From the NCBI GenBank assembly GCA_020832345.1, contig JAFIEY010000196.1:1-57493 (forward strand): DNA of 57,493 nucleotides, written 5' to 3'. The DNA comes from Cryomorphaceae bacterium. Its GTDB lineage: Bacteria; Bacteroidota; Bacteroidia; Flavobacteriales; Schleiferiaceae. Positions 31,276 to 40,612 of this stretch are shown one piece after another. A model generated the notes under the pieces. It made no database searches. It was not told the origin of the DNA and saw only the letters and a program-made list of their open reading frames with translations. The translations under genes were made by a program, and so were the position numbers. Position 1 is the first letter of the stretch, and each line of letters opens with the position of its first letter.

Positions 31276-33677
31276 TGATCGAGATGCAAACCAAGACTTC
31301 TGAAATAAAGATTCCGTTATTAAGCCGTCCTGATATACACTTGTGTATTTATGGCAACAAGGTTGACACCCTAAAGGTATTGGGTCAGGAATTGGCAGCA
31401 GAAAGAGGGGAATCACCGTGGCAGTTATTAGAAGGGTGTTTTTATAATTATTATTTTGAAAAAGAGGGGCAATCATTTAACGATTTTCAAATTGAAGAAA
31501 ATGTAGTCGTCAAAAATTCATTACGAAAAGGAGTTTCTGAGGGTAGAATTTCTCCAAATATTTACGTTGGCAGTCTTGAAATTAACATCGTAAACAAATC
31601 CACAAAAGATCATGTTGAAACGATTTATGTGGAAGTGTTGCCGACCAAACTGGATGCGACAGAAGAGAGAAAAGAGGATAGCAGCTACATTGCTAATTAT
31701 GAGTTTATGTTGGATGAAATTGCGGAAAAAAGTACTGTGCTTTTGCTGCAAATAGAATCACCTGTTTATCAAAATTTTGAGGTGGATTTTAACTCAGATC
31801 CTAAAACAATATATCAGCGATTTGCATTTGTAAAATCACTTTTAAATAATGAAGAGTTTTGGGAATCTATCCAGAAAATAATCAGTGCTCCCACATCCAG
31901 ATGGAATACAGAATCAGAGCAAATGGATGTTCAAAAGGTTCGCAGAATAAATAGTAAAACGGTAAGACAACTTACGAGTGGCAGCAACCGGGTTAAGTTT
32001 AATCGCCAAAACACATCACTTGACAGTGTTCCTCAAAAAATTGTAGCATCCAGAAAGGTGGAGACCTTTGATACACACGAAAACAGATTTATTAAGTATG
32101 CCCTTCACGTATTCTTGCAGTTTATAAGAGAATGTGAACATGTTTTCTCGAAACATAAGTACGAAAAAAGCAGAAAAGAAGCTTCCTCCATGGCGGCGCT
32201 TCTGGAAAACCAAATACACCATCCATTTTTTACCGACATCTTAAAACCAACCGTATTAAAGTTAAACAGTCCTGCTTTACAACGAAAAAGTGGTTACAGA
32301 GAAATTTTGAATGCCTGGCTCAGGTTTGATTTATCTCTACGGTTAATTTGGAGGGGCGGTGATGATGTCTATAAAGCAGGTAAAAGAGATATTGCTGTTC
32401 TCTATGAATATTGGCTGTTTTTCAAACTATATGATTTAATGGTCAGTAAGTTCAAATTATCTGAAATAATACATGAAGACAGTGAAACTAAAGAAGTCAA
32501 TAAACATGAACATCTGATTGACACTACAAAAGATGGCGTGCAGCTAATTGTGAAATCTGGTTCATTCACAGCACTTGAGTGCGTATACAACGATAGTGGT
32601 TGGGCGTTTAATGTAAGGTTCTCGTATAATAAAACATTTTCAGGAAAAACTGTTTATTCAGCAAATAAAGAAGGAAGTTGGACAAAACCATTAAGACCCG
32701 ATTACACGCTAAGTATCTGGCCAAAAACCTTAACTTCTGAAGAAGCAGAAGCAAAGGAACAAATGGTTCATATACACTTTGATTCAAAATATAAGGTTCA
32801 ACATTTTACCATCCCCGAAACTGTTGATGAAATTGAGGACACAGATGATCTGGATGACACCACCAAAAAGATTGATAGTTTAGTCCTGGAAAAAAGAAAT
32901 GAATTAAAAGGGGTATACAAAAACGCCGACTTAATGAAAATGCATGCGTATAAGGATGCCATTAGAAGGACAGCTGGTGCATATATTCTTTATCCGGGGA
33001 CGGAAATTCAAAAACCATTAAGCGGCTTTCATGAAATTATACCTGGTTTAGGTGCATTTCCGGTAAGACCTCAAAAAGGAGATACTGGAATTAGTGAGTT
33101 ATCAAAATTTATCGATGAGGTAATAGCAAACTTTAAATTTTCCGCCTCACAGAAAAGAAAGTATGCGCTAAAAACGTATGAAACTTTTAAAGGAAAACCT
33201 CCAACGGTAAGTGAAGATTATCCGTTACCATACAATCTAATTCCGGATGAAATCTATGTTCTCGTTGGCTTCTATAAATCCAAAGAACATCTTGAATGGA
33301 TAAAAACAAATAAATTATACAATTTTAGAATGGATCGCTCCAGAGGAGCCCTTATATTAAACAAGGAAGCTCTTTCGGCAAAGTATCTGTTACTTCACAC
33401 ATTTGGCGATAATAATTCTAAGATATTATTGAAAATTGGTGGAGATGGATTTAGGGTAACAAGTAAAGAAACACTGAAACGTTTAGGGTATCCTTCTTCA
33501 CCAAGTCAGGAGAATTATTTAGTAGTAAAAATAGAACATTCGGAAGTGCCTGGCTTTGGAAATATGAGCTGGGACTTCAAAAGATTAAAAGGCTACAAAC
33601 GATCTCAAAATTCAGCATTTCCATTTACCGTAAGTCTGGCTGATTTAATGAAGAGCGGAAGAGTTGAAAAGGATTAA
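31275..33677 (+). CDS. McrC-like nuclease subunit with DUF2357 domain
   Basis: 800 residues. The N-terminal half fits DUF2357 (region about residues 90-330, ending in RKVETFDTHENRFIKYAL). The C-terminal half contains YEYWLFFKL and a PD-(D/E)xK-like nuclease: RPDYTLSIWP, then VHIHFDSKYKVQ (about 495-510), and MHAYKDAIRRTAGAYILYPG. LlaJI.R2 and BsuMI YdjA-type partners of McrB-like proteins have the same architecture. An additional domain of about 170 residues follows the nuclease (IPDEIYVLVGFYKSKEHLEWI), with unknown role. It closes the operon. Confidence 0.88.
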   Translation: MIEMQTKTSEIKIPLLSRPDIHLCIYGNKVDTLKVLGQELAAERGESPWQLLEGCFYNYYFEKEGQSFNDFQIEENVVVKNSLRKGVSEGRISPNIYVGSLEINIVNKSTKDHVETIYVEVLPTKLDATEERKEDSSYIANYEFMLDEIAEKSTVLLLQIESPVYQNFEVDFNSDPKTIYQRFAFVKSLLNNEEFWESIQKIISAPTSRWNTESEQMDVQKVRRINSKTVRQLTSGSNRVKFNRQNTSLDSVPQKIVASRKVETFDTHENRFIKYALHVFLQFIRECEHVFSKHKYEKSRKEASSMAALLENQIHHPFFTDILKPTVLKLNSPALQRKSGYREILNAWLRFDLSLRLIWRGGDDVYKAGKRDIAVLYEYWLFFKLYDLMVSKFKLSEIIHEDSETKEVNKHEHLIDTTKDGVQLIVKSGSFTALECVYNDSGWAFNVRFSYNKTFSGKTVYSANKEGSWTKPLRPDYTLSIWPKTLTSEEAEAKEQMVHIHFDSKYKVQHFTIPETVDEIEDTDDLDDTTKKIDSLVLEKRNELKGVYKNADLMKMHAYKDAIRRTAGAYILYPGTEIQKPLSGFHEIIPGLGAFPVRPQKGDTGISELSKFIDEVIANFKFSASQKRKYALKTYETFKGKPPTVSEDYPLPYNLIPDEIYVLVGFYKSKEHLEWIKTNKLYNFRMDRSRGALILNKEALSAKYLLLHTFGDNNSKILLKIGGDGFRVTSKETLKRLGYPSSPSQENYLVVKIEHSEVPGFGNMSWDFKRLKGYKRSQNSAFPFTVSLADLMKSGRVEKD

Positions 33678-33968
33678 CAACAGGTTTTGCACCCCCCCCC
33701 CTAAAAAAAATCCACCCATCCGTCATCTTTTCAAAAATATTTCGTACTTTGCATTGCAATTCAAACGTATCTTTTTTTTCATTTAACTTTTGACCTCCTT
33801 TGAAAAATCAACTGAAAAAACATTTTTGCAGTTAGTTTTAAATTGCTGAGTATTTTTATTGGGCATTTTTAATCTGTGCTTGCTCCTGGGTTTAAATCTC
33901 CAACTTAAATTATATTTCTGGTTTAGACTGACTGGTTCGTAGTATTTTGAATTTCTAATTTTGTACCG
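33678..33968. other. Intergenic region with a ten-base C tract
   Basis: A run of ten C residues (33692-33701) followed by eight A residues lies 14 bp after the restriction operon. No transcript terminator hairpin is seen. The rest is A/T-rich; a near-match to the promoter box (GTACTTTG, one base short of spacing) lies around 33743. No gene. Confidence 0.5.
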
Positions 33969-36900
33969 ATGACACCACCTAAACCGGACTACAGTAGTTT
34001 TTTCTATCTAAACCCACTTCCCTCTTGGGTTTATGATATTCATACGTTCCAAATCCTCGACGTCAATCAGGCGGCGATTGACCACTATGGATTTACTAAA
34101 CAGGAATTTTTAAATCTGTCGATTAAGGATCTTCGACCTAAAAATGAAATTCCAACTTTGGTCAGACTACAAAAGGAATCTGAACGAAAGGGTAAAAATA
34201 TTTATTTCGGGGTCTTTACACATCAAAAAAAAGATGGCAAGCGGATTCGAATGAAAATCAATGGGCATAAACTAGACGATGTGGCCATCGAATCCATGAT
34301 GGTCATGGGTCAAGATGTGACCTCCGAGGAATTGCATTTAAAACAACTCGTGGAATCCGAATCGAGACGTAAAGCCGCATCCTCTATCGCCAGGGTCGGC
34401 TACTGGCGGTTGGATCCAGACGCCAAATCGCTGTCCTGGACCGATGAGGTGTATGATATTTGGGGACTAAAAAAAGATGAATTCGACCTGAATTACAATC
34501 ATTTCTTGCAAACCATTCACCCCGATGATCGAGTGGCTTTTGAAGCTGAACAACGGGCCTCATTTGCCGGCGATAAAACGCACGACATTACGCATCGCAT
34601 CGTTTTACCCGATGGCCGAATTCGATGGGTACACCAGCTCGGTCGGTTGGTGACCAATGAGTACGATAATACCATTGCCTTTGAAGGAACGGTTCAGGAT
34701 GTCACCGCACACAAAGAAGAAGAACACCGTCTGAAACTGCTCGAAAGCGTCATCACCAATACCCACGACGCGGTTTTGATTACCGACGCCAACCCCTTAC
34801 ACGAACCCGGACCGAAAATTATCTATGTCAATGATGCTTTTACCAAAATGACCGGCTATTTTCCGGATGAGATTATTGGAAAAACGCCCCGCATTTTGCA
34901 AGGCCCCAAATCTGACCAAGAAGCTCTGGCTCGCCTTGGTCGGGCTCTTCGTAATTTTGAATCCTGCGAAATCACGACCATCAACTACAAAAAAACCGGC
35001 GAGGAGTTTTGGGTCAACTTCTCCGTTTCTCCTGTTTCAAATGAACACGGTAAGGTCACACATTTTATCGCCATTGAAAGGGATGTAACCGAACAAAAGG
35101 AAAAAGAGCTGGAGAAAGAACTGCTGGGAAAAATTAGTTTGGACTTTAGTATTGAGTATGATCTATTGGATTCAGCTAAAAATCTTTGTAAAACCCTCTG
35201 TGAATACGGCGAATTCGATTTTGTGGAGCTTTGGTTGCCCAATCTTGAAAACACAAAAATTCAGTTAGTTGCGCATCAACCCGCCACGCAAAAAGCTGAA
35301 ATTTTTTACGAGTTGAGTAAGGATGTAAAATCCTTTCAATTGGCCGAAGGACTTCCCGGACGGGTCTGGCAAAAGGAATCCGCCATGCTTTGGAAGGAGA
35401 TAAACAAAAAAGAGGAGTTTGTGCGCAAAGAAGCGGCTGAAAAGGCGGGGATTAACACTGCCCTGGGAATCCCTCTTAGCGCGATGCAAGAACTTGCCGG
35501 GGTTTTGATCATTGGAACGCATCGGGAAGAATCTCACTTGCAGAAGTATGTTAATGTATTTAAACAGTTGCCACATTATGTCGGGTCAGAATTAAACCGA
35601 AAGAAGCTCGAAAAAGATTTGCAACATATCTACAACGCCATACCCGATATCGTTTGTATTACCGATCTCCATGGTAAATTCTTGAAAATAAACAAAAGTG
35701 GATGCGATCTCATTGGTTACGACAAAAATGAAATCATCAATGCCACTTTTGAAAAGTTTGTTCACCCCGATGACTTAGACAACTCTCACAAGGATTTGGC
35801 AAGGCTAAACAAGGGCTTTAAAACGTATGGTTTTGAAAACCGCTATGTCACCAAAAGTGGAAAAATCATTTGGCTGAGTTGGACCAGTAACACCAATTTG
35901 CAAGAAGGACTTATTTACGCTACGGCCAGAAATATTTCGGTGGAAAAGAAATTGCGAGAACTGAATAAGCAAGCCTCAAAATTGGCCAGAATTGGTAGTT
36001 GGGAAGTCGATTTGGTGCAAAACAAAGTATTTTGGTCGGATATGGTACACGAAATACACGAAACAGACCCAAATACTTTTGTGCCCTATATGGAATCTTC
36101 CATGAATTTTTACCGCGAAGATTTTCGGGAAATGGTATATGAGGCAGCGAATAAATGTTTAGAATCCAACTCCCCGTTTGATTATGAAGCCGTAATCCAA
36201 ACTGCCAAAAAGAACGAAAGATGGATTCGGGCAATTGGTCATGCAGAAATTGTGGATGGGAAATTCCACCGCATTTTTGGAAGTTTTCAGGATATTCACC
36301 AACAAAAATTAAATGAAATCGCTTTGAAAAAAAGCGTAAAGTCGCTTGAAGATTATAAATTTTCCCTCGATCAGTCTGCAATTATCGCTTTTACGGACAA
36401 GGAAGGCGTCATCACTCATGTGAACGACAATTTCTGTAAAATTTCGCAATACGAGAGAAGCGAGCTAATAGGCAATACCCACCAATTGATCAATTCCAAC
36501 CATCATCCCAAATCGTTTTTTGTGGATTTATGGAAAACCATAGCCTCGGGAAAGGTATGGCGAGGAGAAATTAAAAACCTGGCAAAAGACGGTTCGCATT
36601 ACTGGGTTGATACCACCATTGTTCCATTTTTAGACGAAAAGAAGCAACCCTTTCAGTACCTCGCCATTAGGTTTGATGTAACCTCCCGGAAAGCCGCGGA
36701 TGAAAAAGTTATTAAAACCCTGGAAGAGAAGACTAAAATCCTCGAGAGTATTGGGGAGGCTTTTTTTGCCGTGGACAAAAACTGGATTGTGACTTACTGG
36801 AATAAAGAGGCGGAAAAATTGGTGGGTAAAAAAAGGAAAGAAATTCTGGGAAAAAATTTGTGGTCGGAATTTCCAGATGCGCTCGAATTGGAATTTGGCG

Positions 36901-38198
36901 TGCAATACCATTTGGCCCTAAAAACCGGAACCAATGTAAATTTTGAGGAATATTATCCCGCCATGCAAAAGTGGCTGGAGGTTTCCGCCTATCCGTCCAA
37001 TGAAGGTTTGTCGGTATTTTTTAAAGACATTACCCGCAAAAAAGAAGCAGAAATGCACTTGCACATTGCCAACGAGCGTTTTGAGAAAGTTTCGGAAGCC
37101 ACTAACGATGCGATATGGGATTGGAATATAAAGGAAAACACCCTGTATTGGGGTGATGGCTACGCTAAACTATTCGGATTTAAAGGCGATAAATTCACTA
37201 CCTCAATTAACGCCTGGAGCAATCACATCCATCCGGAATTTAAGGACCAAGTGGTAAAAAGCGTTTTTGACGTGCTCAAAGATTCAAAACAGACCCATTG
37301 GACAGCGGAGTACTCTTTTCAAAAAAGTGACAGATCTTATGTAGATGTCGTTGACAATGGGGTGGTCATTAGAGACCTAAACGGGGAGGCCATTCGCATG
37401 GTCGGAGCGGTGAGAGATATTTCCGAACGCAAGAACTTCGAAAAGCAGTTGCTCAATCTTAACCAGTCTTTATTGCAGCATGCTCGCGATCTCGAATTGT
37501 CCAATGAACAGCTCGAACAATTTGCCTTCATCGCCTCTCACGATTTACAAGAACCATTGCGCATGATCTCCAGTTTTTTAGATCAACTCAAGCGCAAATA
37601 CAACGACCAACTCGATGCCAAAGCCCACCAATACATTTTTTATGCGACGGATGGGGCCAAGCGAATGAAACAAATCATCCTCGATCTTTTGGAATACTCA
37701 CGTGCCGGAAAGTTTTCAGATGCCCTGGAAGAAACCAACCTCAACGAAATTGTAGCCGATTATCAACTTCTCAGAAGAAAGGTAATTGCCGAATGTTCAG
37801 CCGTTTTTAATATTGAAAAACTTCCGGTAATTCAGTTTTATAAAGCGCCTCTTGTGCAGACATTACACTGCTTGCTCGACAATGCCATGAAGTATGCCCG
37901 AGAAAATGTTCAGCCGATAATCAGTGTTTCCGCCGAAGAAAATGACGATTTTCAGATAATTCGCATACAGGACAATGGGATTGGAATTGAATCGCATTTT
38001 TTTGAAAAGATTTTTGTAATTTTCCAGCGACTTCACAACAGGGATAAATTTGAAGGCACCGGCATTGGACTTTCCATTGCCAAAAAACACGTAGAGTCTT
38101 GGGGTGGAACAATATGGCTGGAGTCCACACCCAACGAAGGATCGATATTTTATTTTTCCATACCAAAAAAACACACAGCAAATGGGGCTTTGCAATAG
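33969..38198 (+). CDS. Multi-PAS/GAF hybrid-input sensor histidine kinase
   Basis: 1409 residues, no membrane segment, so a soluble sensor. Domains in approximate order: three PAS (8-378), GAF (about 380-540), five more PAS/PAC (about 545-1165), HisKA (about 1175-1250) and HATPase_c (1285-1400). The phosphorylated histidine is in FIASHDLQEPLRM, with N box LLDNAMKYA, G1 DNGIGIE and G2 GTGIGLSIAKKHVE. PAS 3 has the LOV-like region ITDANPLHEPGPKIIYVNDAFTKMTGY but no NCRFLQ cysteine motif. The HisKA type is the bacteriophytochrome-like one that pairs with Rcp1-type response regulators, such as the one at 39733. Signal unknown. Confidence 0.93.
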   Translation: MTPPKPDYSSFFYLNPLPSWVYDIHTFQILDVNQAAIDHYGFTKQEFLNLSIKDLRPKNEIPTLVRLQKESERKGKNIYFGVFTHQKKDGKRIRMKINGHKLDDVAIESMMVMGQDVTSEELHLKQLVESESRRKAASSIARVGYWRLDPDAKSLSWTDEVYDIWGLKKDEFDLNYNHFLQTIHPDDRVAFEAEQRASFAGDKTHDITHRIVLPDGRIRWVHQLGRLVTNEYDNTIAFEGTVQDVTAHKEEEHRLKLLESVITNTHDAVLITDANPLHEPGPKIIYVNDAFTKMTGYFPDEIIGKTPRILQGPKSDQEALARLGRALRNFESCEITTINYKKTGEEFWVNFSVSPVSNEHGKVTHFIAIERDVTEQKEKELEKELLGKISLDFSIEYDLLDSAKNLCKTLCEYGEFDFVELWLPNLENTKIQLVAHQPATQKAEIFYELSKDVKSFQLAEGLPGRVWQKESAMLWKEINKKEEFVRKEAAEKAGINTALGIPLSAMQELAGVLIIGTHREESHLQKYVNVFKQLPHYVGSELNRKKLEKDLQHIYNAIPDIVCITDLHGKFLKINKSGCDLIGYDKNEIINATFEKFVHPDDLDNSHKDLARLNKGFKTYGFENRYVTKSGKIIWLSWTSNTNLQEGLIYATARNISVEKKLRELNKQASKLARIGSWEVDLVQNKVFWSDMVHEIHETDPNTFVPYMESSMNFYREDFREMVYEAANKCLESNSPFDYEAVIQTAKKNERWIRAIGHAEIVDGKFHRIFGSFQDIHQQKLNEIALKKSVKSLEDYKFSLDQSAIIAFTDKEGVITHVNDNFCKISQYERSELIGNTHQLINSNHHPKSFFVDLWKTIASGKVWRGEIKNLAKDGSHYWVDTTIVPFLDEKKQPFQYLAIRFDVTSRKAADEKVIKTLEEKTKILESIGEAFFAVDKNWIVTYWNKEAEKLVGKKRKEILGKNLWSEFPDALELEFGVQYHLALKTGTNVNFEEYYPAMQKWLEVSAYPSNEGLSVFFKDITRKKEAEMHLHIANERFEKVSEATNDAIWDWNIKENTLYWGDGYAKLFGFKGDKFTTSINAWSNHIHPEFKDQVVKSVFDVLKDSKQTHWTAEYSFQKSDRSYVDVVDNGVVIRDLNGEAIRMVGAVRDISERKNFEKQLLNLNQSLLQHARDLELSNEQLEQFAFIASHDLQEPLRMISSFLDQLKRKYNDQLDAKAHQYIFYATDGAKRMKQIILDLLEYSRAGKFSDALEETNLNEIVADYQLLRRKVIAECSAVFNIEKLPVIQFYKAPLVQTLHCLLDNAMKYARENVQPIISVSAEENDDFQIIRIQDNGIGIESHFFEKIFVIFQRLHNRDKFEGTGIGLSIAKKHVESWGGTIWLESTPNEGSIFYFSIPKKHTANGALQ

Positions 38199-38222
38199 CG
38201 AAAGTCTTTGATAAACAAAATA

Positions 38223-39569
38223 ATGATTTCCAAATTAAGAAACATCGTAAATCGAAATTGCATCTCCAGAGATGAGAACACCACGACCCTGAAATACTGG
38301 AGCGAGGTCGTTTTCGCCAATTGTGTTTTCGCATTGGTTCCACTAAGTTTATTGGCCATTATTCCAGCGGTTATTATTTGTTTGAAGAAGGAATCCTATA
38401 TGATATTGTGGTTCGATCTTTTTTGTTTTACTATGTTGATCATTGTGGCTTATTTTCCGGGGATGACGGTGAGAATTAGAAAAATAATGTTGATGTCATT
38501 GTTGTTTCTGGCCGCATTTGTCCTTTTGCTCGAATTGGGAAGTTTTGGCCCGGGACTCGTTTATTTGCTATCTGCCACCATTTTTATACTGTTGCTTTTT
38601 CCCGGAAAAAAAACCATCATCCCATTTGTACTAACCCTACTGTTTTGTGTTGGATACGGTTTTTTAATTCACATCAACTTCGCCAACATCTCCGTCGATC
38701 CAAATATCAACGTGTTGGAATGGATTGCCATCTCATCAAATGTTTTGTTTATTTCCGCCATTCTTACTTTGATGATTCCCTTCTTTTTGTCAAAACTTGA
38801 ATCTACCTTAGAGGAGAAGGTTTTGTTGCTCGAATCGGTGCGGAAGAAGAACCTTGAACTCAATAAATCCATCGAGGAAGTTAAGACTAAAAATGCCGAA
38901 CTCGAACAATTTGCATTTATCGCCTCGCACGATTTGCAAGAACCCCTGCGCATGATTGCCAGCTTTATGGCCTTGCTCAAAAAGAAATACGAAAATAAAT
39001 TGGACGACAAAGCGCATCAGTATATCAATTTTGCCACGGGAGGTGCCAAACGGATGAAACAAATCATTCAGGATCTGCTATTGTACTCCGGTGCCGGCAA
39101 AAATCCCGAGCCGATGGAGGAGGTAGATTTAAACGAAATTCTGTTGGACTATCAACTATTGAGAAACAAGTTGATTTCCGAACGCTCAGCCGAAATTAAT
39201 GTTGAGAGACTTCCAATTGTTCATGTTCAAAAGACGCCAATTGTACAGACCGTACACAGTTTGCTCGACAATGCCATCAATTATACAAAAGATAACTTTC
39301 CGCCAGAAATCAGCATTTTTGCCGAGGAAATTGAGGATTTTTGGAAAATATGTATTCGCGATAACGGAATTGGCATCGACCCATTATTTTTTGAAAAGAT
39401 TTTTGTAATTTTCCAGCGACTTCACAACAGGGGTGATTATGAGGGAACGGGCATTGGGTTGGCCGTTGCCAAGAAACACGTGGAGTTATGGGGAGGAGAA
39501 ATCTGGCTGGAATCCGAATTGGAAAAAGGAAGCACATTTTATTTTACCCTGCCGAAAAATGTCTCGTAA
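38223..39569 (+). CDS. Membrane-bound sensor histidine kinase, sister of the upstream kinase
   Basis: 448 residues from the ATG at 38223; a TTG at 38208 is possible. Six hydrophobic segments (about residues 34-185) are followed by a coiled coil and a HisKA/HATPase pair whose sequence follows the upstream kinase closely: FIASHDLQEPLRMIASFM, AHQYINFATGGAKRMKQIIQDLL, DNGIGIDPLFFEKIFVIFQRLHNRG. The DNA at both 3' ends is also close to identical over short runs, so the catalytic half was duplicated. It has no PAS input and instead a membrane sensor. It lies 24 bp behind the large kinase. Confidence 0.92.
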   Translation: MISKLRNIVNRNCISRDENTTTLKYWSEVVFANCVFALVPLSLLAIIPAVIICLKKESYMILWFDLFCFTMLIIVAYFPGMTVRIRKIMLMSLLFLAAFVLLLELGSFGPGLVYLLSATIFILLLFPGKKTIIPFVLTLLFCVGYGFLIHINFANISVDPNINVLEWIAISSNVLFISAILTLMIPFFLSKLESTLEEKVLLLESVRKKNLELNKSIEEVKTKNAELEQFAFIASHDLQEPLRMIASFMALLKKKYENKLDDKAHQYINFATGGAKRMKQIIQDLLLYSGAGKNPEPMEEVDLNEILLDYQLLRNKLISERSAEINVERLPIVHVQKTPIVQTVHSLLDNAINYTKDNFPPEISIFAEEIEDFWKICIRDNGIGIDPLFFEKIFVIFQRLHNRGDYEGTGIGLAVAKKHVELWGGEIWLESELEKGSTFYFTLPKNVS

Positions 39570-39576
39570 TAACAAC

Positions 39577-39714
39577 TAAGTCCAATCCAAAAATGATGAT
39601 TTCAATCAAAATCGAGGGGATTTTTGAACCGCAGCTAACTAATTGGTAGTGAAAATTCAAAAATCTACCGACAAGGAAGATTTTGAAAGAAAGGGATTTT
39701 TTGGCGCAGACTCA
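39577..39714 (+). repeat. R1 dispersed repeat, copy F (long form)
   Basis: Core shared with copies A and G, with the longer variant (CAGCTAACTAATTGGTAGTG) seen also in copy E. Left end reads TAAGTCCAATCC and right end GGCGCAGACTCA; the terminal hairpin is weaker than in copies C and E. The plus-strand frame through it is open and runs in frame into the next gene's ATG at 39733. Confidence 0.85.
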
Positions 39715-39732
39715 CAACTTAATTATTTAGTT

Positions 39733-40158
39733 ATGAAGCCAGCTCACATTTTATTGGTCGAAGACAATGAAGGAGATATTCTCCTCACCCTCGACGCTTT
39801 TGAAGAGTCAAAAATGAAAACAGAAATATCAGTGGCCAGAAACGGACAAGAGGCGCTAGATATGCTTTTTAAAAAGGGGGCGTACAAAGACGCCAAAAAG
39901 CCCGATCTCATTTTATTGGATATCAACATTCCCATTTTTAACGGCCATGAGGTGTTGAAAAAAATAAAGGCCGATCCGGAATTAAAAATGATACCCGTCG
40001 TGATGCTCACAACTTCCTCAAACCCCAAGGATGTGACTTTGGCCTTTGAAAACCACACCAATAGTTATGTCAACAAGCCGCTTCAAATGGAAGATTTCTT
40101 GACCGCCATTTTAAAAATTGAAGATTTCTGGCTAAAACTTTCCACACTGGCTGAGTAA
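39733..40158 (+). CDS. Response regulator, receiver-only (Rcp1-type)
   Basis: 141 residues from the ATG at 39733 (MKPAHILLVEDNEGD). An in-frame extension into R1 copy F is not believed. Receiver-domain residues: acidic pair in VEDNEGD, phosphoacceptor aspartate in ILLDINIPIFNGHEVL, T/S in VMLTTSSNP and lysine in SYVNKPLQ. There is no output domain. Such regulators take the phosphate from bacteriophytochrome-like kinases, two of which lie directly upstream. Confidence 0.93.
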   Translation: MKPAHILLVEDNEGDILLTLDAFEESKMKTEISVARNGQEALDMLFKKGAYKDAKKPDLILLDINIPIFNGHEVLKKIKADPELKMIPVVMLTTSSNPKDVTLAFENHTNSYVNKPLQMEDFLTAILKIEDFWLKLSTLAE

Positions 40159-40203
40159 ACCAATTACGGTCAATTAACACCCCGGCTAATCCTTTTGCAT
40201 TTG

Positions 40204-40211
40204 TACTTTTG
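40204..40211 (+). promoter_or_regulatory. -7 promoter box TACTTTTG of rnpA
   Basis: Exact TAnnTTTG match 17 bp before the ATG at 40229. The bases after it, GCGCCCAAT, are the same as those after the rimP promoter. Confidence 0.6.
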
Positions 40212-40228
40212 CGCCCAATCAAAAATTC

Positions 40229-40612
40229 ATGCGAGAAACGTCGCAATCATTGCCGAAAACCGAAAGACTGTCTTCCAAAATTCTTTGGGGAGAAGTTGTG
40301 CGCAAGGGCACTACCTTTTTTCAATTTCCCGTAAAGGCTTGGATTTGTCCTATTGGCGATCAACTCAATTTGCAAGTGGCTTTTGTCGCGCCAAAAAAGC
40401 GTTTTAGAAAAGCGGTGGCCCGCAATCGGCAAAAGCGATTGCTGCGGGAAGCGTATCGCCTGTCGCCTCATCGTCCGGCGTGCCATATTCACTACGCAAT
40501 GGTGTTTTTGAGTGTCGCACCCGAAGATGTGTCATTTTCAACCGTTCAAAAAGGAATGGATAAACTACTTTTGCAATTCAAAAACCAAATGAATGACCAC
40601 CACGGAAATTGA
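40229..40612 (+). CDS. rnpA: Ribonuclease P protein component
   Basis: 127 residues with the family motif VAPKKRFRKAVARNRQKRLLRE (an RNR-type RNA-binding signature, about residues 53-74). The protein assists the RNA subunit of RNase P in trimming tRNA 5' ends. Length is normal. Unusually, rpmH is not next to it, and its 3' end overlaps the start of the methyltransferase gene by 20 bases. Confidence 0.93.
   Translation: MRETSQSLPKTERLSSKILWGEVVRKGTTFFQFPVKAWICPIGDQLNLQVAFVAPKKRFRKAVARNRQKRLLREAYRLSPHRPACHIHYAMVFLSVAPEDVSFSTVQKGMDKLLLQFKNQMNDHHGN

Noticed and set aside
33740-33760. Promoter box for the large kinase gene
   Set aside because: The nearest sequence (GTACTTTG) lacks one base of the TAnnTTTG spacing and lies over 200 bp from the start codon.
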